A stretch of 24,996 nt of DNA from IMG/VR virus record IMGVR_UViG_3300025301_000104, positions 1 to 24,996 of that record; one strand, given 5' to 3'. Below are positions 1 to 7,616 of the stretch, in pieces. The position numbers and the translations under genes are program-made. The notes below the pieces were generated by a model. It ran no database searches and was not told the origin of the DNA. It saw only the letters and a program-made list of their open reading frames with translations. The DNA is from a virus. Position 1 is the first letter of the stretch. The number at the start of each line of letters is the position of its first letter.

Positions 1-1121
1 GCTATAGGTCTATGGGTAATGGAGCAACTCACACAGGTAGTTATAATACAGGAGTTGGTGCTTATACTTTAGACGCTAACTCTTCAGGAGCAAGTAATGT
101 TGCTGTTGGTTATGCGGCTTTATCTGCTAATACGACAGCATCAAACAACACCGCAGTTGGTACAAGTGCTTTAGCAGCAAACACTACAGGTGCACAAAAC
201 ACGGCTGTTGGTCAACACGCAATGGGTGTTAATACAACAGGAACTAGAAATGCTGCTTTTGGTTCTGCGGCTTTAGATGCTAGTAATGGTAGTGATAATA
301 CTGCTATCGGAGACTATGCTCTGAGTGCAAACACCACAGGTAATGAAAACACAGCACTAGGTAGTTTATCTTTAGATGCATGTACCACAGGTATAACAAA
401 TACAGCACTCGGTTATTCTGCTTTGGGTGCAACTATTGATGGTGGTAATAATGTAGCCGTAGGTGCCCACACTGCTGCAGGAGATTGTGGTGATAGGAAT
501 ACTGCGATTGGTACTTCTGCACTATATGCATTAACAGGGGATGATTGCGTAGCTATAGGTAATGCAGCAGGTTACGCTAATACTTCAGGTGATAATAATA
601 TTTTTGTAGGAAAAGATTCAGGACGCACAGGCAGTCCGGGTGGTAATCAAACTACTGGAAACGGCTCTATTTGTTTAGGAGATGAAAATATAGGTGATGC
701 TTATATCCAAGTAGATTGGACAGTTTCCTCTGATGAACGAGATAAAACAGACTTTACAGCTTTAGACTTAGGTCTTAACTTTGTCAATGCTTTAGAACCT
801 CTTACTTATAAATGGGATAAGCGTTCTAAGTATGGTGATAAAGAAGCTGATGATTACGATTTAGCTACTCAAACACCAGACGGCACTCACAAAGAAGATT
901 GGTTAGACATAGGTTTTAAAGCACAAGCAGTTTTAGCTTTAGAAGAAGCTGCAGGATATAAAATAGCAGATAAAAAGAATCTAACTGTTTCTTTAACAGG
1001 AGATGAAAAATCATATGGGTTACAGTACAGCAAGTTTGTACCAATTCTAGTTAAGGCTTTGCAAGAAGCTGATGATAAAATAGATGCTTTGACTACTAGA
1101 ATCGAAGCATTAGAATCTTAA
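1..1121 (+). CDS. Tail fibre / receptor-binding protein, 3' part, with S74 self-cleaving chaperone domain
   Basis: The reading frame is open to the left edge (codons before the first ATG at 12 read Y-R-S and continue the repeat), so the gene starts outside the window. The first ~200 residues are repeats of roughly 20 residues of the type NTAVGxxALxANTTG, like the left-handed coil of YadA-type heads in trimeric adhesins and phage fibres. The C-terminal ~135 residues match the peptidase S74 intramolecular chaperone found on endosialidases and tail fibres. The motif SDERDK carries the Ser and Lys (+5) used in that family for autocleavage, at residues 240 and 245 counted from the ATG at 12. The protein ends in a coiled coil (KALQEADDKIDALTTRIEAL). 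By family knowledge the chaperone trimerises the fibre and is then released. The repeat part should be surface-exposed and host-recognising (inference). Confidence 0.88.
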   Translation, partial: YRSMGNGATHTGSYNTGVGAYTLDANSSGASNVAVGYAALSANTTASNNTAVGTSALAANTTGAQNTAVGQHAMGVNTTGTRNAAFGSAALDASNGSDNTAIGDYALSANTTGNENTALGSLSLDACTTGITNTALGYSALGATIDGGNNVAVGAHTAAGDCGDRNTAIGTSALYALTGDDCVAIGNAAGYANTSGDNNIFVGKDSGRTGSPGGNQTTGNGSICLGDENIGDAYIQVDWTVSSDERDKTDFTALDLGLNFVNALEPLTYKWDKRSKYGDKEADDYDLATQTPDGTHKEDWLDIGFKAQAVLALEEAAGYKIADKKNLTVSLTGDEKSYGLQYSKFVPILVKALQEADDKIDALTTRIEALES

Positions 1122-1139
1122 AATAATAAGGAGTAAAAA

Positions 1140-1472
1140 ATGGCAGTAACTAAAACGCTAATAAAAACTATTCCCTATGTCAAATCCAGTAAAGTGGAGA
1201 AGTGGCATTTGGAAATGCAATACGAAAACGACAGCGAAGGTGATGCAACTTACTATACCAGTACGTTTGGTGTGAATGTAGAGGCAACTGATCCAGTATC
1301 AGGAGCAACAAACTTTACCAAAGCAGCGAAGGGTACGTTTAGTAAGTCAGACTTAACAGCACTTTGTCCTACGTCACAGTGGGATACAGTATTTGCTAGT
1401 CAAGTGGATTCGGTTATTACGAACCCACCTAGCAATCCAGTGCCTGACGAGTCATTCGCAGTCCCTAGTTAA
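1140..1472 (+). CDS. Hypothetical protein, 110 aa, next to tail fibre
   Basis: I do not recognise this family. It starts at an ATG preceded by AAGGAG (1128-1133) and lies 18 nt after the tail fibre stop. The protein is soluble-looking, with no signal peptide or membrane segment. It has an N-terminal stretch of alternating charged and beta-prone residues (KWHLEMQYEND) and a proline-rich tail (NPPSNPVPDESFAVPS). Position between a tail fibre and an oxygenase-like gene suggests a virion or fibre-associated role, but nothing in the sequence proves it. Confidence 0.7.
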   Translation: MAVTKTLIKTIPYVKSSKVEKWHLEMQYENDSEGDATYYTSTFGVNVEATDPVSGATNFTKAAKGTFSKSDLTALCPTSQWDTVFASQVDSVITNPPSNPVPDESFAVPS

Positions 1473-1474
1473 GC

Positions 1475-2191
1475 ATGGCTTACGCCAGAGCAGATGGTCA
1501 AGGCGAGGTTGACATCTATACGATGCCAGCCGTTTTTATGCTGAAGGCTAAAATACCCGATAAGTTGGTAGACGGCTTAAACGATTATCTGGATGAATTA
1601 CGAGAAGATGAGGAGAGGGAATCCCTAGCTAAAACCTTAGTGGGACAAATCCATCAAGGCGAACAGCTTAATATTCCCCCGACTGACGATGAGCGTGTGC
1701 AACCCTATGTAGCGTATTTGTGCGATTTAGGAGCAACCTACATCAATCATTTTGTTGAGTCTACAGGAGTTCGGTTTAAAACTAATAAACAGATAGCCTT
1801 AGACGAACTCTGGTCCGTGCATAGTTTTGAGGGGGATTATAACCCCATTCACGATCACGGCACTAAGACGCTTATGGGTATTTCCACTACGACTTGGACT
1901 AAAGTACCCCAACAGATTTTAGACCAGCCGACATCAGGTACACCTGAATACAGTTTATATAACGATTCAGGACACAGTGATGGCTGTTTGGCATTTAGTT
2001 ACGGAAAAAATAGTCTAACAGATACGGATAGATTATTTCCGCCACAAAGTTGTGTGATCAAGCCAGAGATAGGGGTACAGTATATGTTCCCATCAGGCTT
2101 ACAGCACATGGTATATCCTTTCTTCGGAGAGGGTGAGAGAAGAACAGTCGCAGCGAATTTGAATTGCTGGGACATACAGGAAAAACAATGA
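1475..2191 (+). CDS. Putative 2OG-Fe(II) oxygenase-like protein
   Basis: The 238-residue protein has the C-terminal layout of phage prolyl-4-hydroxylase-like 2-oxoglutarate/Fe(II) oxygenases. It has NPIHDHG (H126, D127, H128), then a strand-rich stretch, then GLQHMVYPFFGEGERRTVAANLN with H211 and R222/R223. In this fold the first His-x-Asp/His motif and the distal His bind iron, and the downstream Arg binds 2-oxoglutarate. Which of D127 or H128 serves as the second ligand is unclear, because HDH departs from the usual HxD. Such genes are common in marine phages near fibre genes, and targets are usually unknown. The start is 2 nt after the previous stop and the stop overlaps the next ATG (ATGA at 2188). 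Confidence 0.7.
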   Translation: MAYARADGQGEVDIYTMPAVFMLKAKIPDKLVDGLNDYLDELREDEERESLAKTLVGQIHQGEQLNIPPTDDERVQPYVAYLCDLGATYINHFVESTGVRFKTNKQIALDELWSVHSFEGDYNPIHDHGTKTLMGISTTTWTKVPQQILDQPTSGTPEYSLYNDSGHSDGCLAFSYGKNSLTDTDRLFPPQSCVIKPEIGVQYMFPSGLQHMVYPFFGEGERRTVAANLNCWDIQEKQ

Positions 2192-2466
2192 CAGAACAAG
2201 TAAAAGAAGAATATCAACATTGGGAAAAGGAAGAAGTAATAATAGACCCCGTAGAAACTACGGAAGTAGATGTAGATCCTATAGTTAATGTAAAAGTAGC
2301 TTATATAGAGAATCTACAACAAGAGGTACAAAATTTACAGGAACAAAGGGCTTCCTTGCAATATCAACTGGATATACGAATAACGGCGTTAGCGGCGTAT
2401 CAAAGTACGCTGGAACCTGAAGCGGAAGAAGAACCGCAGGCAAATGGTGAGGATAAAGACTCATGA
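2188..2466 (+). CDS. Small acidic coiled-coil protein, 92 aa
   Basis: I choose the ATG at 2188, which overlaps the preceding stop as ATGA and follows an AGGAAA-type ribosome site, over the upstream in-frame TTG at 2164. The protein is strongly acidic, with one predicted coiled coil in the middle (YIENLQQEVQNLQEQ and following residues) and an acidic disordered tail (EPEAEEEPQANGEDKD). No membrane segment is visible. Function is unknown. The stop overlaps the next small gene at 2463 (ATGA), suggesting translational coupling. Confidence 0.65.
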   Translation: MTEQVKEEYQHWEKEEVIIDPVETTEVDVDPIVNVKVAYIENLQQEVQNLQEQRASLQYQLDIRITALAAYQSTLEPEAEEEPQANGEDKDS

Positions 2467-2642
2467 TGGAAATGGTATTTAATCTAATTACGTGGCTTAC
2501 GATTATTGTAACGGCATCTTCAATCATTGCGGCTAGTACCCCTACTCCCAAAGACGATGTGTGGATAGGTAAGTTGTACAAAATTATAGATTTATTAGCG
2601 TTTAATATAGGAAAGGCGAAACAAAAAGCAACTAAAAAATAA
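2463..2642 (+). CDS. Small membrane protein, 59 aa (holin-like size)
   Basis: A 59-residue frame, ATG at 2463 overlapping the previous stop (ATGA), ending with TAA at 2640-2642 directly before the next ATG at 2643. It reads MMEMVFNLITWLTIIVTASS and continues IIAASTPTPKDDVWIGKLYKI, with a short lysine-rich tail. One hydrophobic segment covers about residues 5-24, followed by a TPTPKDD linker and an amphipathic helix. The tight packing on both sides supports a real gene. It could be a small holin or a membrane-associated virion accessory; the sequence does not decide. Confidence 0.7.
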   Translation: MMEMVFNLITWLTIIVTASSIIAASTPTPKDDVWIGKLYKIIDLLAFNIGKAKQKATKK

Positions 2643-2825
2643 ATGGCAACTGCAAAAGAAGCATTAATTAAAGTACACGCTCACGAGAAAGAGTGTGTGA
2701 TTCGCTATGAGCATATAGAAAAAAGACTAGAAGAAGGTTCCGAAAAATTTAAACGGTTAGAATTAATTTTATGGGGTTTGTACGGATTAGTGGCTGCTTC
2801 TTTAGGAATTGATAAATTATTTTAG
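2643..2825 (+). CDS. Small coiled-coil protein with C-terminal membrane anchor, 60 aa
   Basis: The ATG lies directly after the previous TAA. Residues about 10-40 form an amphipathic, charged helix (HEKECVIRYEHIEKRLEEGS) and residues about 42-58 are hydrophobic (LILWGLYGLVAASLGI). This layout of helix then C-terminal anchor resembles XhlA-type haemolysin/holin-accessory proteins, but homology is not established. The next gene follows after 9 nt. Confidence 0.65.
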   Translation: MATAKEALIKVHAHEKECVIRYEHIEKRLEEGSEKFKRLELILWGLYGLVAASLGIDKLF

Positions 2826-2834
2826 GGAGATGAA

Positions 2835-4724
2835 ATGCCATTACAAAAGTTTTTATTTCGACCTGGAATAGATAGAGAAGGAACTGATTACTCAAATGAG
2901 GGGGGCTGGTTTGATTCTAATTTAGTTCGTTTCCGTAAGGGGCTTCCTGAAAAAATTGGCGGTTGGGCTAAAAACACGTCCAATACTTTTTTATCCACTT
3001 GTCGTGCCTTACACGCTTGGGTTAATTTAGAGTTAACTAAATACCTGGGAATGGGAACCACGTGGAAATACTACGTTTTACAAGGGGATGAATTTAACGA
3101 TATAACTCCTCTCCGAACCACTACTTCCGCAGGAGACGTTACTTTTTCTGCAACGAATGGTGATGCCACTATTACCGTTACTGATACTTCTCACGGAGCG
3201 GTGGTTAATGACTTTGTAACCTTTAGCGGTGCAGCTACTTTAGGCGGTCTTATTACCGCCGAGGTACTTAATCAAGAATATCAAATTGCGACTGTAACGA
3301 GTGCCAATGTTTACACTATTGAAGCCAAGGACACTGACGGGGACACCGTTACGGCGAACAGCAGTGATAGCGGCAACGGGGGTAGTTCCGTGGTTGGTGC
3401 TTATCAAATCAATGTCGGTTTAGATGTTTATGTAGAAGGCTCTGGTTGGGGTGCAGGTACATGGGGTGCAGGTACTTGGGGTAGTGTGAGTGCGATTAGT
3501 GCCTCTAGCCAATTGCGTAATTGGAGTCATGATAATTTTGGTGAGGACTTAGTAATGAATCCTAGAGGAGGAGGCGTTTTTTATTGGGATCAAAGTGGAG
3601 GAGCCACCACTAGAGCAGTCGCTGTTTCTGATTTAGCAGGAGCCAATTTAGCTCCGACAATTGCCCTACAAGTATTAGTTAGTGATATTGATAGACACGT
3701 CATTTGTTTTGGAGCTGACCCACTTAATAGCAGTAACCAAAGAACATCAGCGTCAGACCCCATGTTTATTTGTTGGAGCGATCAGGAAAACGTGACCGAA
3801 TGGGAACCTTTAGCCACTAACACAGCAGGGTCTTTTAGATTATCCGCAGGCTCTGCTATCGTAGGAGCGATACGAGCACGACAAGAAACTTTAGTTTGGA
3901 CTGATACTTCAATGTATTCTATGACATTTGTAGGGCAACCCTTTACTTTTTCCACTAACTTAGTAAACGAAGGGGTGGGATTAATTGGTCCCAAAGGGGT
4001 AGTAAATTCTCCCAAAGGAGTGTTTTGGATGGATAAAAAAGGCTTTTATAATTACACAGGACAAATTAATGACGTTCCCTGTAGTGTACAGGATTATGTA
4101 TTTAGTGATTTTGAAGAGGGACAGGCTTATCAAGTATTTGGATTTTTAAATAAAGAATTTGATGAAGTAGGTTGGTTTTATTGTTCGTCAGGAGAAACAA
4201 CAATTGATCGCTACGTCGTATACAACTACGATGAACAGGTATGGTCCATTGGTCAATTGAGTCGTAGTGCTTGGATTGATGAAGGTATCTTTAATAACCC
4301 TATAGCAACTTATACCACAGCCAATGTAGGTTATTTATATGATCATGAAACAGGAAATGATGCCGATGGTTCTCCGATGGACAGTGTTTATATAGAATCC
4401 AGTGATTTTGATATTGACCCTGCGGGGGAGGAGTTTCAACAAATACGACGTATTATTCCCGATATTAAATTTACAGGGAACGGTGGTTCGGATCAAACAA
4501 TTAATATTGTTTTAAAAAAGAGAAATTTTCCAGGGGAAAGCCTTTCCACGTCTTCTACAACCACCTGTACCGCCACTACAACACAAATTAATACTCGCTT
4601 ACGGGCACGGCAAGCGGCGTTGCGAATCGAATCCGATGACGACGGTTCTTCAGGAACTAGGTTAGGAGTAGGATTCCGAGTAGGAGCGATGCGAATGGAT
4701 TTACGTCCCAACGGTAAACGCTAA
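2835..4724 (+). CDS. Head-completion / packaged-DNA stabilization-like virion protein
   Basis: This 629-residue protein starts with a pattern (RPGIDREGTDYSNEGGW, VRFRKGLPEKIGGW) that I associate with marine-phage homologues of P22 gp10-type DNA stabilization or tail-tube proteins. Residues about 200-215 hold a short tandem repeat (GAGTWGAGTW), followed by NWSHDNFGEDLVMNPRGGG. The sequence is rich in beta strands throughout and has no signal or membrane segment, as expected for a virion component at the head-tail junction. Its stop shares one base with the ATG of the next gene. The exact position in the virion is inferred. Confidence 0.65.
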   Translation: MPLQKFLFRPGIDREGTDYSNEGGWFDSNLVRFRKGLPEKIGGWAKNTSNTFLSTCRALHAWVNLELTKYLGMGTTWKYYVLQGDEFNDITPLRTTTSAGDVTFSATNGDATITVTDTSHGAVVNDFVTFSGAATLGGLITAEVLNQEYQIATVTSANVYTIEAKDTDGDTVTANSSDSGNGGSSVVGAYQINVGLDVYVEGSGWGAGTWGAGTWGSVSAISASSQLRNWSHDNFGEDLVMNPRGGGVFYWDQSGGATTRAVAVSDLAGANLAPTIALQVLVSDIDRHVICFGADPLNSSNQRTSASDPMFICWSDQENVTEWEPLATNTAGSFRLSAGSAIVGAIRARQETLVWTDTSMYSMTFVGQPFTFSTNLVNEGVGLIGPKGVVNSPKGVFWMDKKGFYNYTGQINDVPCSVQDYVFSDFEEGQAYQVFGFLNKEFDEVGWFYCSSGETTIDRYVVYNYDEQVWSIGQLSRSAWIDEGIFNNPIATYTTANVGYLYDHETGNDADGSPMDSVYIESSDFDIDPAGEEFQQIRRIIPDIKFTGNGGSDQTINIVLKKRNFPGESLSTSSTTTCTATTTQINTRLRARQAALRIESDDDGSSGTRLGVGFRVGAMRMDLRPNGKR

Positions 4725-5050
4725 TGGCTAAATTATTAGAAACTAAATTACCCGTTGCGATAGGAGAAATTTCCCCTGAAACGTTTAACCGTTTAGTTAG
4801 GGTATTGGAGCTTAGCTTAAATAAAGTTGATATTGATTCTACTCTTTCCGTTAATGCTACAGAACGTAATAAAAATCAATTTCAAGCAGGCGATATTATT
4901 TGGAATTTATCCACCAGTCAATTACAACTATGGACAGGATCATTATGGGTAGATATTTATGCGGGAACAGAGCGAGGAGTCGAAGGTGTCAGTGGTTTGG
5001 GCAAATTAAGTATTTCTACCAACGGAGCAATCGAGGTACCCGTACTATGA
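4724..5050 (+). CDS. Hypothetical small virion-associated protein, 108 aa
   Basis: TAATG coupling to the stabilization-like gene and ATGA coupling to lysozyme place it in the same translational chain. It begins with a helical half (ETFNRLVRVLELSLNKVDID) followed by a beta-type segment, AGDIIWNLSTSQLQLWTGSL, of the kind seen in structural or tail-associated phage proteins. No catalytic motif was seen. Confidence 0.65.
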   Translation: MAKLLETKLPVAIGEISPETFNRLVRVLELSLNKVDIDSTLSVNATERNKNQFQAGDIIWNLSTSQLQLWTGSLWVDIYAGTERGVEGVSGLGKLSISTNGAIEVPVL

Positions 5051-5493
5051 ACATGGATAAATTAATGCAAGAGCTTATGGATGATGAAGGGTGTGTCTAT
5101 GAAATTTATGAGGATCATTTAGGCTATGCTACATTTGGAATTGGACATTTAATAACAGAAAAAGATGAAGAATATGGAAAGCCAGTGGGAACTCCTGTGT
5201 CAGAAGAACGGGTGGAAGAATGTTTTAATCAAGATATAAAAATAGTTTGTGAGGAACTAGATATGAAGGAACCTTGGTGGCGTAATTTAGACGACACTAG
5301 ACAACGAGTTATGGCTAATATGTGTTTTAATCTGGGGCATCCGCGTCTAAGTAATTTTAAAAGATTTTTAGCAGCTATGCACACTGCGCAGTGGGAAACA
5401 GCAGCTGTTGAAATGATGGATTCTAAATGGTCCAGTCAAGTAGGGGATAGAGCATTACGGTTAAGGGATAAGGTATTAAGAGGAGATGATTAA
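5047..5493 (+). CDS. T4-type lysozyme (glycoside hydrolase family 24 endolysin)
   Basis: The start at 5047 overlaps the previous stop (ATGA). An upstream frame extension to 4900 reads through the coding region of the previous gene and is rejected. The 148-residue protein has E14, D23 and T29 in DDEG...YEDHLGYATFGIGH, with the same spacing as the T4 lysozyme triad E11-D20-T26. It also carries the family signature GIGHLIT, and later MANMCFNLG and DSKWSSQVGDRALRLRD. It should cleave the MurNAc-GlcNAc bond of peptidoglycan at lysis. It has no signal peptide, so release would depend on a holin. Confidence 0.92.
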   Translation: MNMDKLMQELMDDEGCVYEIYEDHLGYATFGIGHLITEKDEEYGKPVGTPVSEERVEECFNQDIKIVCEELDMKEPWWRNLDDTRQRVMANMCFNLGHPRLSNFKRFLAAMHTAQWETAAVEMMDSKWSSQVGDRALRLRDKVLRGDD

Positions 5494-5934
5494 ATGTACG
5501 AATATAAATGTAAAGTTAAAAGAGTGGTGGATGGTGACACTATGGATGTTATTCTTGACCTTGGCTTCGATGTTCATCATGCTGTTCGCGTTAGGTTGGC
5601 TGGCATTGATACCCCTGAAAGTCGTACGCGAGACAAAGATGAAAAAGCACGTGGAAAACTCAGTAAAGCCTTTCTTAAAGAAAGTATTAAAGGGAAAAAG
5701 ATTGTCTTAAAAACTAAAATAAAAGACTCTAAAGGAAAGTTTGGGCGCGTAATAGCAGAAGTTTGGGCGGAGTTTGAAAAGGGCAGTTTACGCAATGTCA
5801 ATGAACTCATGATCAAAGAGTGTTACGCGGTTAAATATAACGCTGAAAATAAAGCCTTAGTAGAAGATGCACACCTAGCAAATAGAGCTATTCTTATTGA
5901 AAAAGGAATCTTTGTTCCTGTGAAGAAAAAGTGA
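5494..5934 (+). CDS. Staphylococcal-nuclease-like (SNase) thermonuclease homologue
   Basis: The 146-residue protein matches the SNase fold. VDGDT (D15) and RVRLAGIDTPE (R34, D39, E42) are followed by GKFGR (R85). These correspond to the calcium ligands and catalytic residues D21, R35, D40, E43 and R87 of staphylococcal nuclease, so activity looks intact. The ATG immediately follows the lysozyme stop, with GGAG at 5482-5485. There is no signal peptide, so it probably acts in the cytoplasm or after lysis, on host DNA or on released nucleic acid (inference). Confidence 0.9.
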   Translation: MYEYKCKVKRVVDGDTMDVILDLGFDVHHAVRVRLAGIDTPESRTRDKDEKARGKLSKAFLKESIKGKKIVLKTKIKDSKGKFGRVIAEVWAEFEKGSLRNVNELMIKECYAVKYNAENKALVEDAHLANRAILIEKGIFVPVKKK

Positions 5935-6332
5935 AATTAGCTCTCATTATGGGTGGACTGCTATTAGCAACAATAGCAGGTTCAGCGTATTGGATAGATA
6001 GACTACAGGATGATATAAGTACGTTAAAGGGTAATCAAATTGTTTTAGAAACCAAGATACAAGAACAAAACGAGGCGATAGAAAACCACCTTAATAGACA
6101 AAAACAAACCCAGACTCAATTAGTTTCCTTAGAGAGGGAAAAGCAAGAAGCGATGCGTGATGTAAATAAATTACGAAAAACATTTGCTTCTCATGATCTA
6201 GATGAACTGACCTTAGCAAAACCAGAATTAATGGAAGGTAAAATAAACAGGGCTTCTAAACGAGTTTTAGAAAATTTAGAAAAATTAACTGATCCAACTC
6301 AATTTGATGAAGAAGATAGCACTAATAGTTAG
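5931..6332 (+). CDS. Rz-like i-spanin candidate
   Basis: GTG start at 5931 overlaps the nuclease stop (GTGA). Residues 3-20 form one N-terminal membrane segment (ALIMGGLLLATIAGSAYWI). This is followed by a long charged coiled coil (residues about 22-80) and the motif DLDELTLAKPELMEGKINRA, which I recall from Rz-like proteins of marine phages. The topology (N-in, periplasmic coiled coil) is that of i-spanins, which join the inner to the outer membrane at lysis. The next gene, a lipoprotein, begins inside its 3' end, as in Rz/Rz1 pairs. Confidence 0.75.
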   Translation: MKLALIMGGLLLATIAGSAYWIDRLQDDISTLKGNQIVLETKIQEQNEAIENHLNRQKQTQTQLVSLEREKQEAMRDVNKLRKTFASHDLDELTLAKPELMEGKINRASKRVLENLEKLTDPTQFDEEDSTNS

Positions 6333-6669
6333 TTTGGCTTTAATAGCTTCAGGTTGTTCTATGATCCAGCCCAAAGCCAAACCTGTTTCTGTAACCACCA
6401 TAGCGGAACGTCCACCTATGTATCACCCACCATTGCCTATGGAAGTGCAGATGGATCCCGTGGATTGGGAGATCATGACTCCTGAAAGAATGGAAATTTA
6501 TTTAGATAATTTAGAAAAAGGAGAAGCTCCACGACGAGCATTTTATACGTTATCGAGTAAAGAGTACGAGCATTTAAGTATGGACATGGCGGACATCACT
6601 AGGTATATAAAAGATATATTAGGTATCATAAAGTTCTATAGGGACTACGATAAAGAAGAGGAGGACTAA
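6307..6669 (+). CDS. Lipoprotein, o-spanin (Rz1-like) candidate
   Basis: The ATG at 6307 is preferred to the in-frame TTG at 6304. The 120-residue product has a short signal sequence ending in the lipobox LIASGC (Cys at residue 17), so it should be an outer-membrane lipoprotein. A proline-rich stretch follows (PPMYHPPLP), typical of Rz1 proteins, then PERMEIYLDNLEKGE and an amphipathic C-terminal helix. It overlaps the i-spanin candidate by 26 nt. It is longer than lambda Rz1, so the assignment rests on topology, proline content and gene order. Confidence 0.72.
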   Translation: MKKIALIVSLALIASGCSMIQPKAKPVSVTTIAERPPMYHPPLPMEVQMDPVDWEIMTPERMEIYLDNLEKGEAPRRAFYTLSSKEYEHLSMDMADITRYIKDILGIIKFYRDYDKEEED

Positions 6670-6670
6670 A

Positions 6671-7057
6671 ATGAGTAATGACCCATCAGGAAGATTCGGC
6701 GGAGACATGGATAGAAATGAGGTAGAAATAGACCTTAATAAATTCATGGCATTATTACAAGAAAAAGCAGACCTTAAAGATAGAATTAGGGAATTGGAAG
6801 ATGAAGGCACTAAAAACCCTCATCAACGATGGATATTCTTAGCGCAAGCCGTGGATAGTTGGCGCATATTTCCAAGAGCTTTCTTAACTGTTTATATAGT
6901 TTTGCTTTATTACACAGTGATGTGGTTCATGGAACTAGAAGCACCTTCATTTGAGCAGTCAGGTTTAATCTCAGTTATTGTAGGTGCAGGAGCCGCCTGG
7001 TTTGGACTCTATGCAGGAACCTCAGGTGCATCTAAGAAATTTAAAGGCGAAGATTAA
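6671..7057 (+). CDS. Two-transmembrane protein, holin candidate
   Basis: A strong GGAGG lies at 6659-6663. The 128-residue protein has a soluble, charged N-terminus with a short coiled coil (residues about 22-45). A WRIFPRAF motif is followed by two hydrophobic segments, about 71-87 and 97-115, the second containing VGAGAAWFGLYAG. The short basic tail is KKFK. Similar proteins occur in lysis regions of marine phages and are usually unannotated or called holin-like. Its position right after the spanin pair supports a membrane role at lysis, but a holin function is inference. Confidence 0.6.
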   Translation: MSNDPSGRFGGDMDRNEVEIDLNKFMALLQEKADLKDRIRELEDEGTKNPHQRWIFLAQAVDSWRIFPRAFLTVYIVLLYYTVMWFMELEAPSFEQSGLISVIVGAGAAWFGLYAGTSGASKKFKGED

Positions 7058-7059
7058 AA

Positions 7060-7341
7060 ATGAAAGAAGTCTTTGGGTTAATTGGAGACGTAGGGTTTCC
7101 TATCGCCATAACTTTAGTCTGTGGTTTCTTTATTTTCTTAACTATCAAATACATACTAGAAAGTGTGGTTAGCCAAGTAAACGGTATCTTTGTTATAGTT
7201 CAAGGATTAGATAATAGAACTAAAACCATGAGTCATGATCTCATCAGAGTAGACGCTACTATGTGTAGTGTATTAGGTATTCGCCCAGATTTAGAAAGAA
7301 TTGCAAGAGCAGATGGAAAGGAAGATGCAAGGAAAGACTGA
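7060..7341 (+). CDS. YvrJ/UviB-like one-TM protein, copy 1
   Basis: The 93-residue protein begins IGDVGFPIAITLVCGFFIFL, the GFP-then-hydrophobic pattern of the YvrJ and BhlA/UviB small membrane protein families. It continues as a charged helix (LDNRTKTMSHDLIRVD). A single membrane segment spans about residues 11-32. Members of these families are often annotated as holin-like or bacteriocin-associated. It is followed at once by a second protein of the same plan, sharing one base (TGATG). Confidence 0.6.
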   Translation: MKEVFGLIGDVGFPIAITLVCGFFIFLTIKYILESVVSQVNGIFVIVQGLDNRTKTMSHDLIRVDATMCSVLGIRPDLERIARADGKEDARKD

Positions 7342-7616
7342 TGGATATAGCACAAGCCATCAGCGATTACGGCTTCCCTATTGTTGCTACAGTGGGTCTG
7401 CTTTACATGATTTATTTTATTTGGAACTTTATAACCACCAAAATAAAGACTCGATTGGGAGAAACTCAAAAGATAGTGGTAGATTTAATAGACCGTATCA
7501 GACTCCTGGACAACGATATTATCAGACTACAACAGAAATTAGATACTGTGATAGAGTTAAAGGAAAGGATGAAATTAGATGAACAAGCGCAACAAGAAGC
7601 AAATAAAAAAACCTAA
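7341..7616 (+). CDS. YvrJ/UviB-like one-TM protein, copy 2
   Basis: This 91-residue product repeats the plan of its upstream neighbour. It has YGFPIVATVGLLYMIYFIWN as the membrane segment (residues about 10-30), then a coiled-coil helix (LLDNDIIRLQQKLDTVIELK) and a charged tail. The two look like diverged tandem duplicates. Its 3' end overlaps the CsgF-like gene by 38 nt, so it links the lysis/membrane block to the curli-like module. Confidence 0.6.
   Translation: MDIAQAISDYGFPIVATVGLLYMIYFIWNFITTKIKTRLGETQKIVVDLIDRIRLLDNDIIRLQQKLDTVIELKERMKLDEQAQQEANKKT

Noticed and set aside
4900-5046. Upstream extension of the lysozyme frame
   Set aside because: The added residues overlap the preceding gene in another frame and do not belong to the lysozyme fold; the coupled ATG at 5047 gives the standard N-terminus.
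7301-7582. 93-residue plus-strand frame overlapping the second YvrJ-like gene
   Set aside because: It is an out-of-frame shadow (Tyr/Arg/Gln-rich, no motif) of two genes with recognisable patterns.
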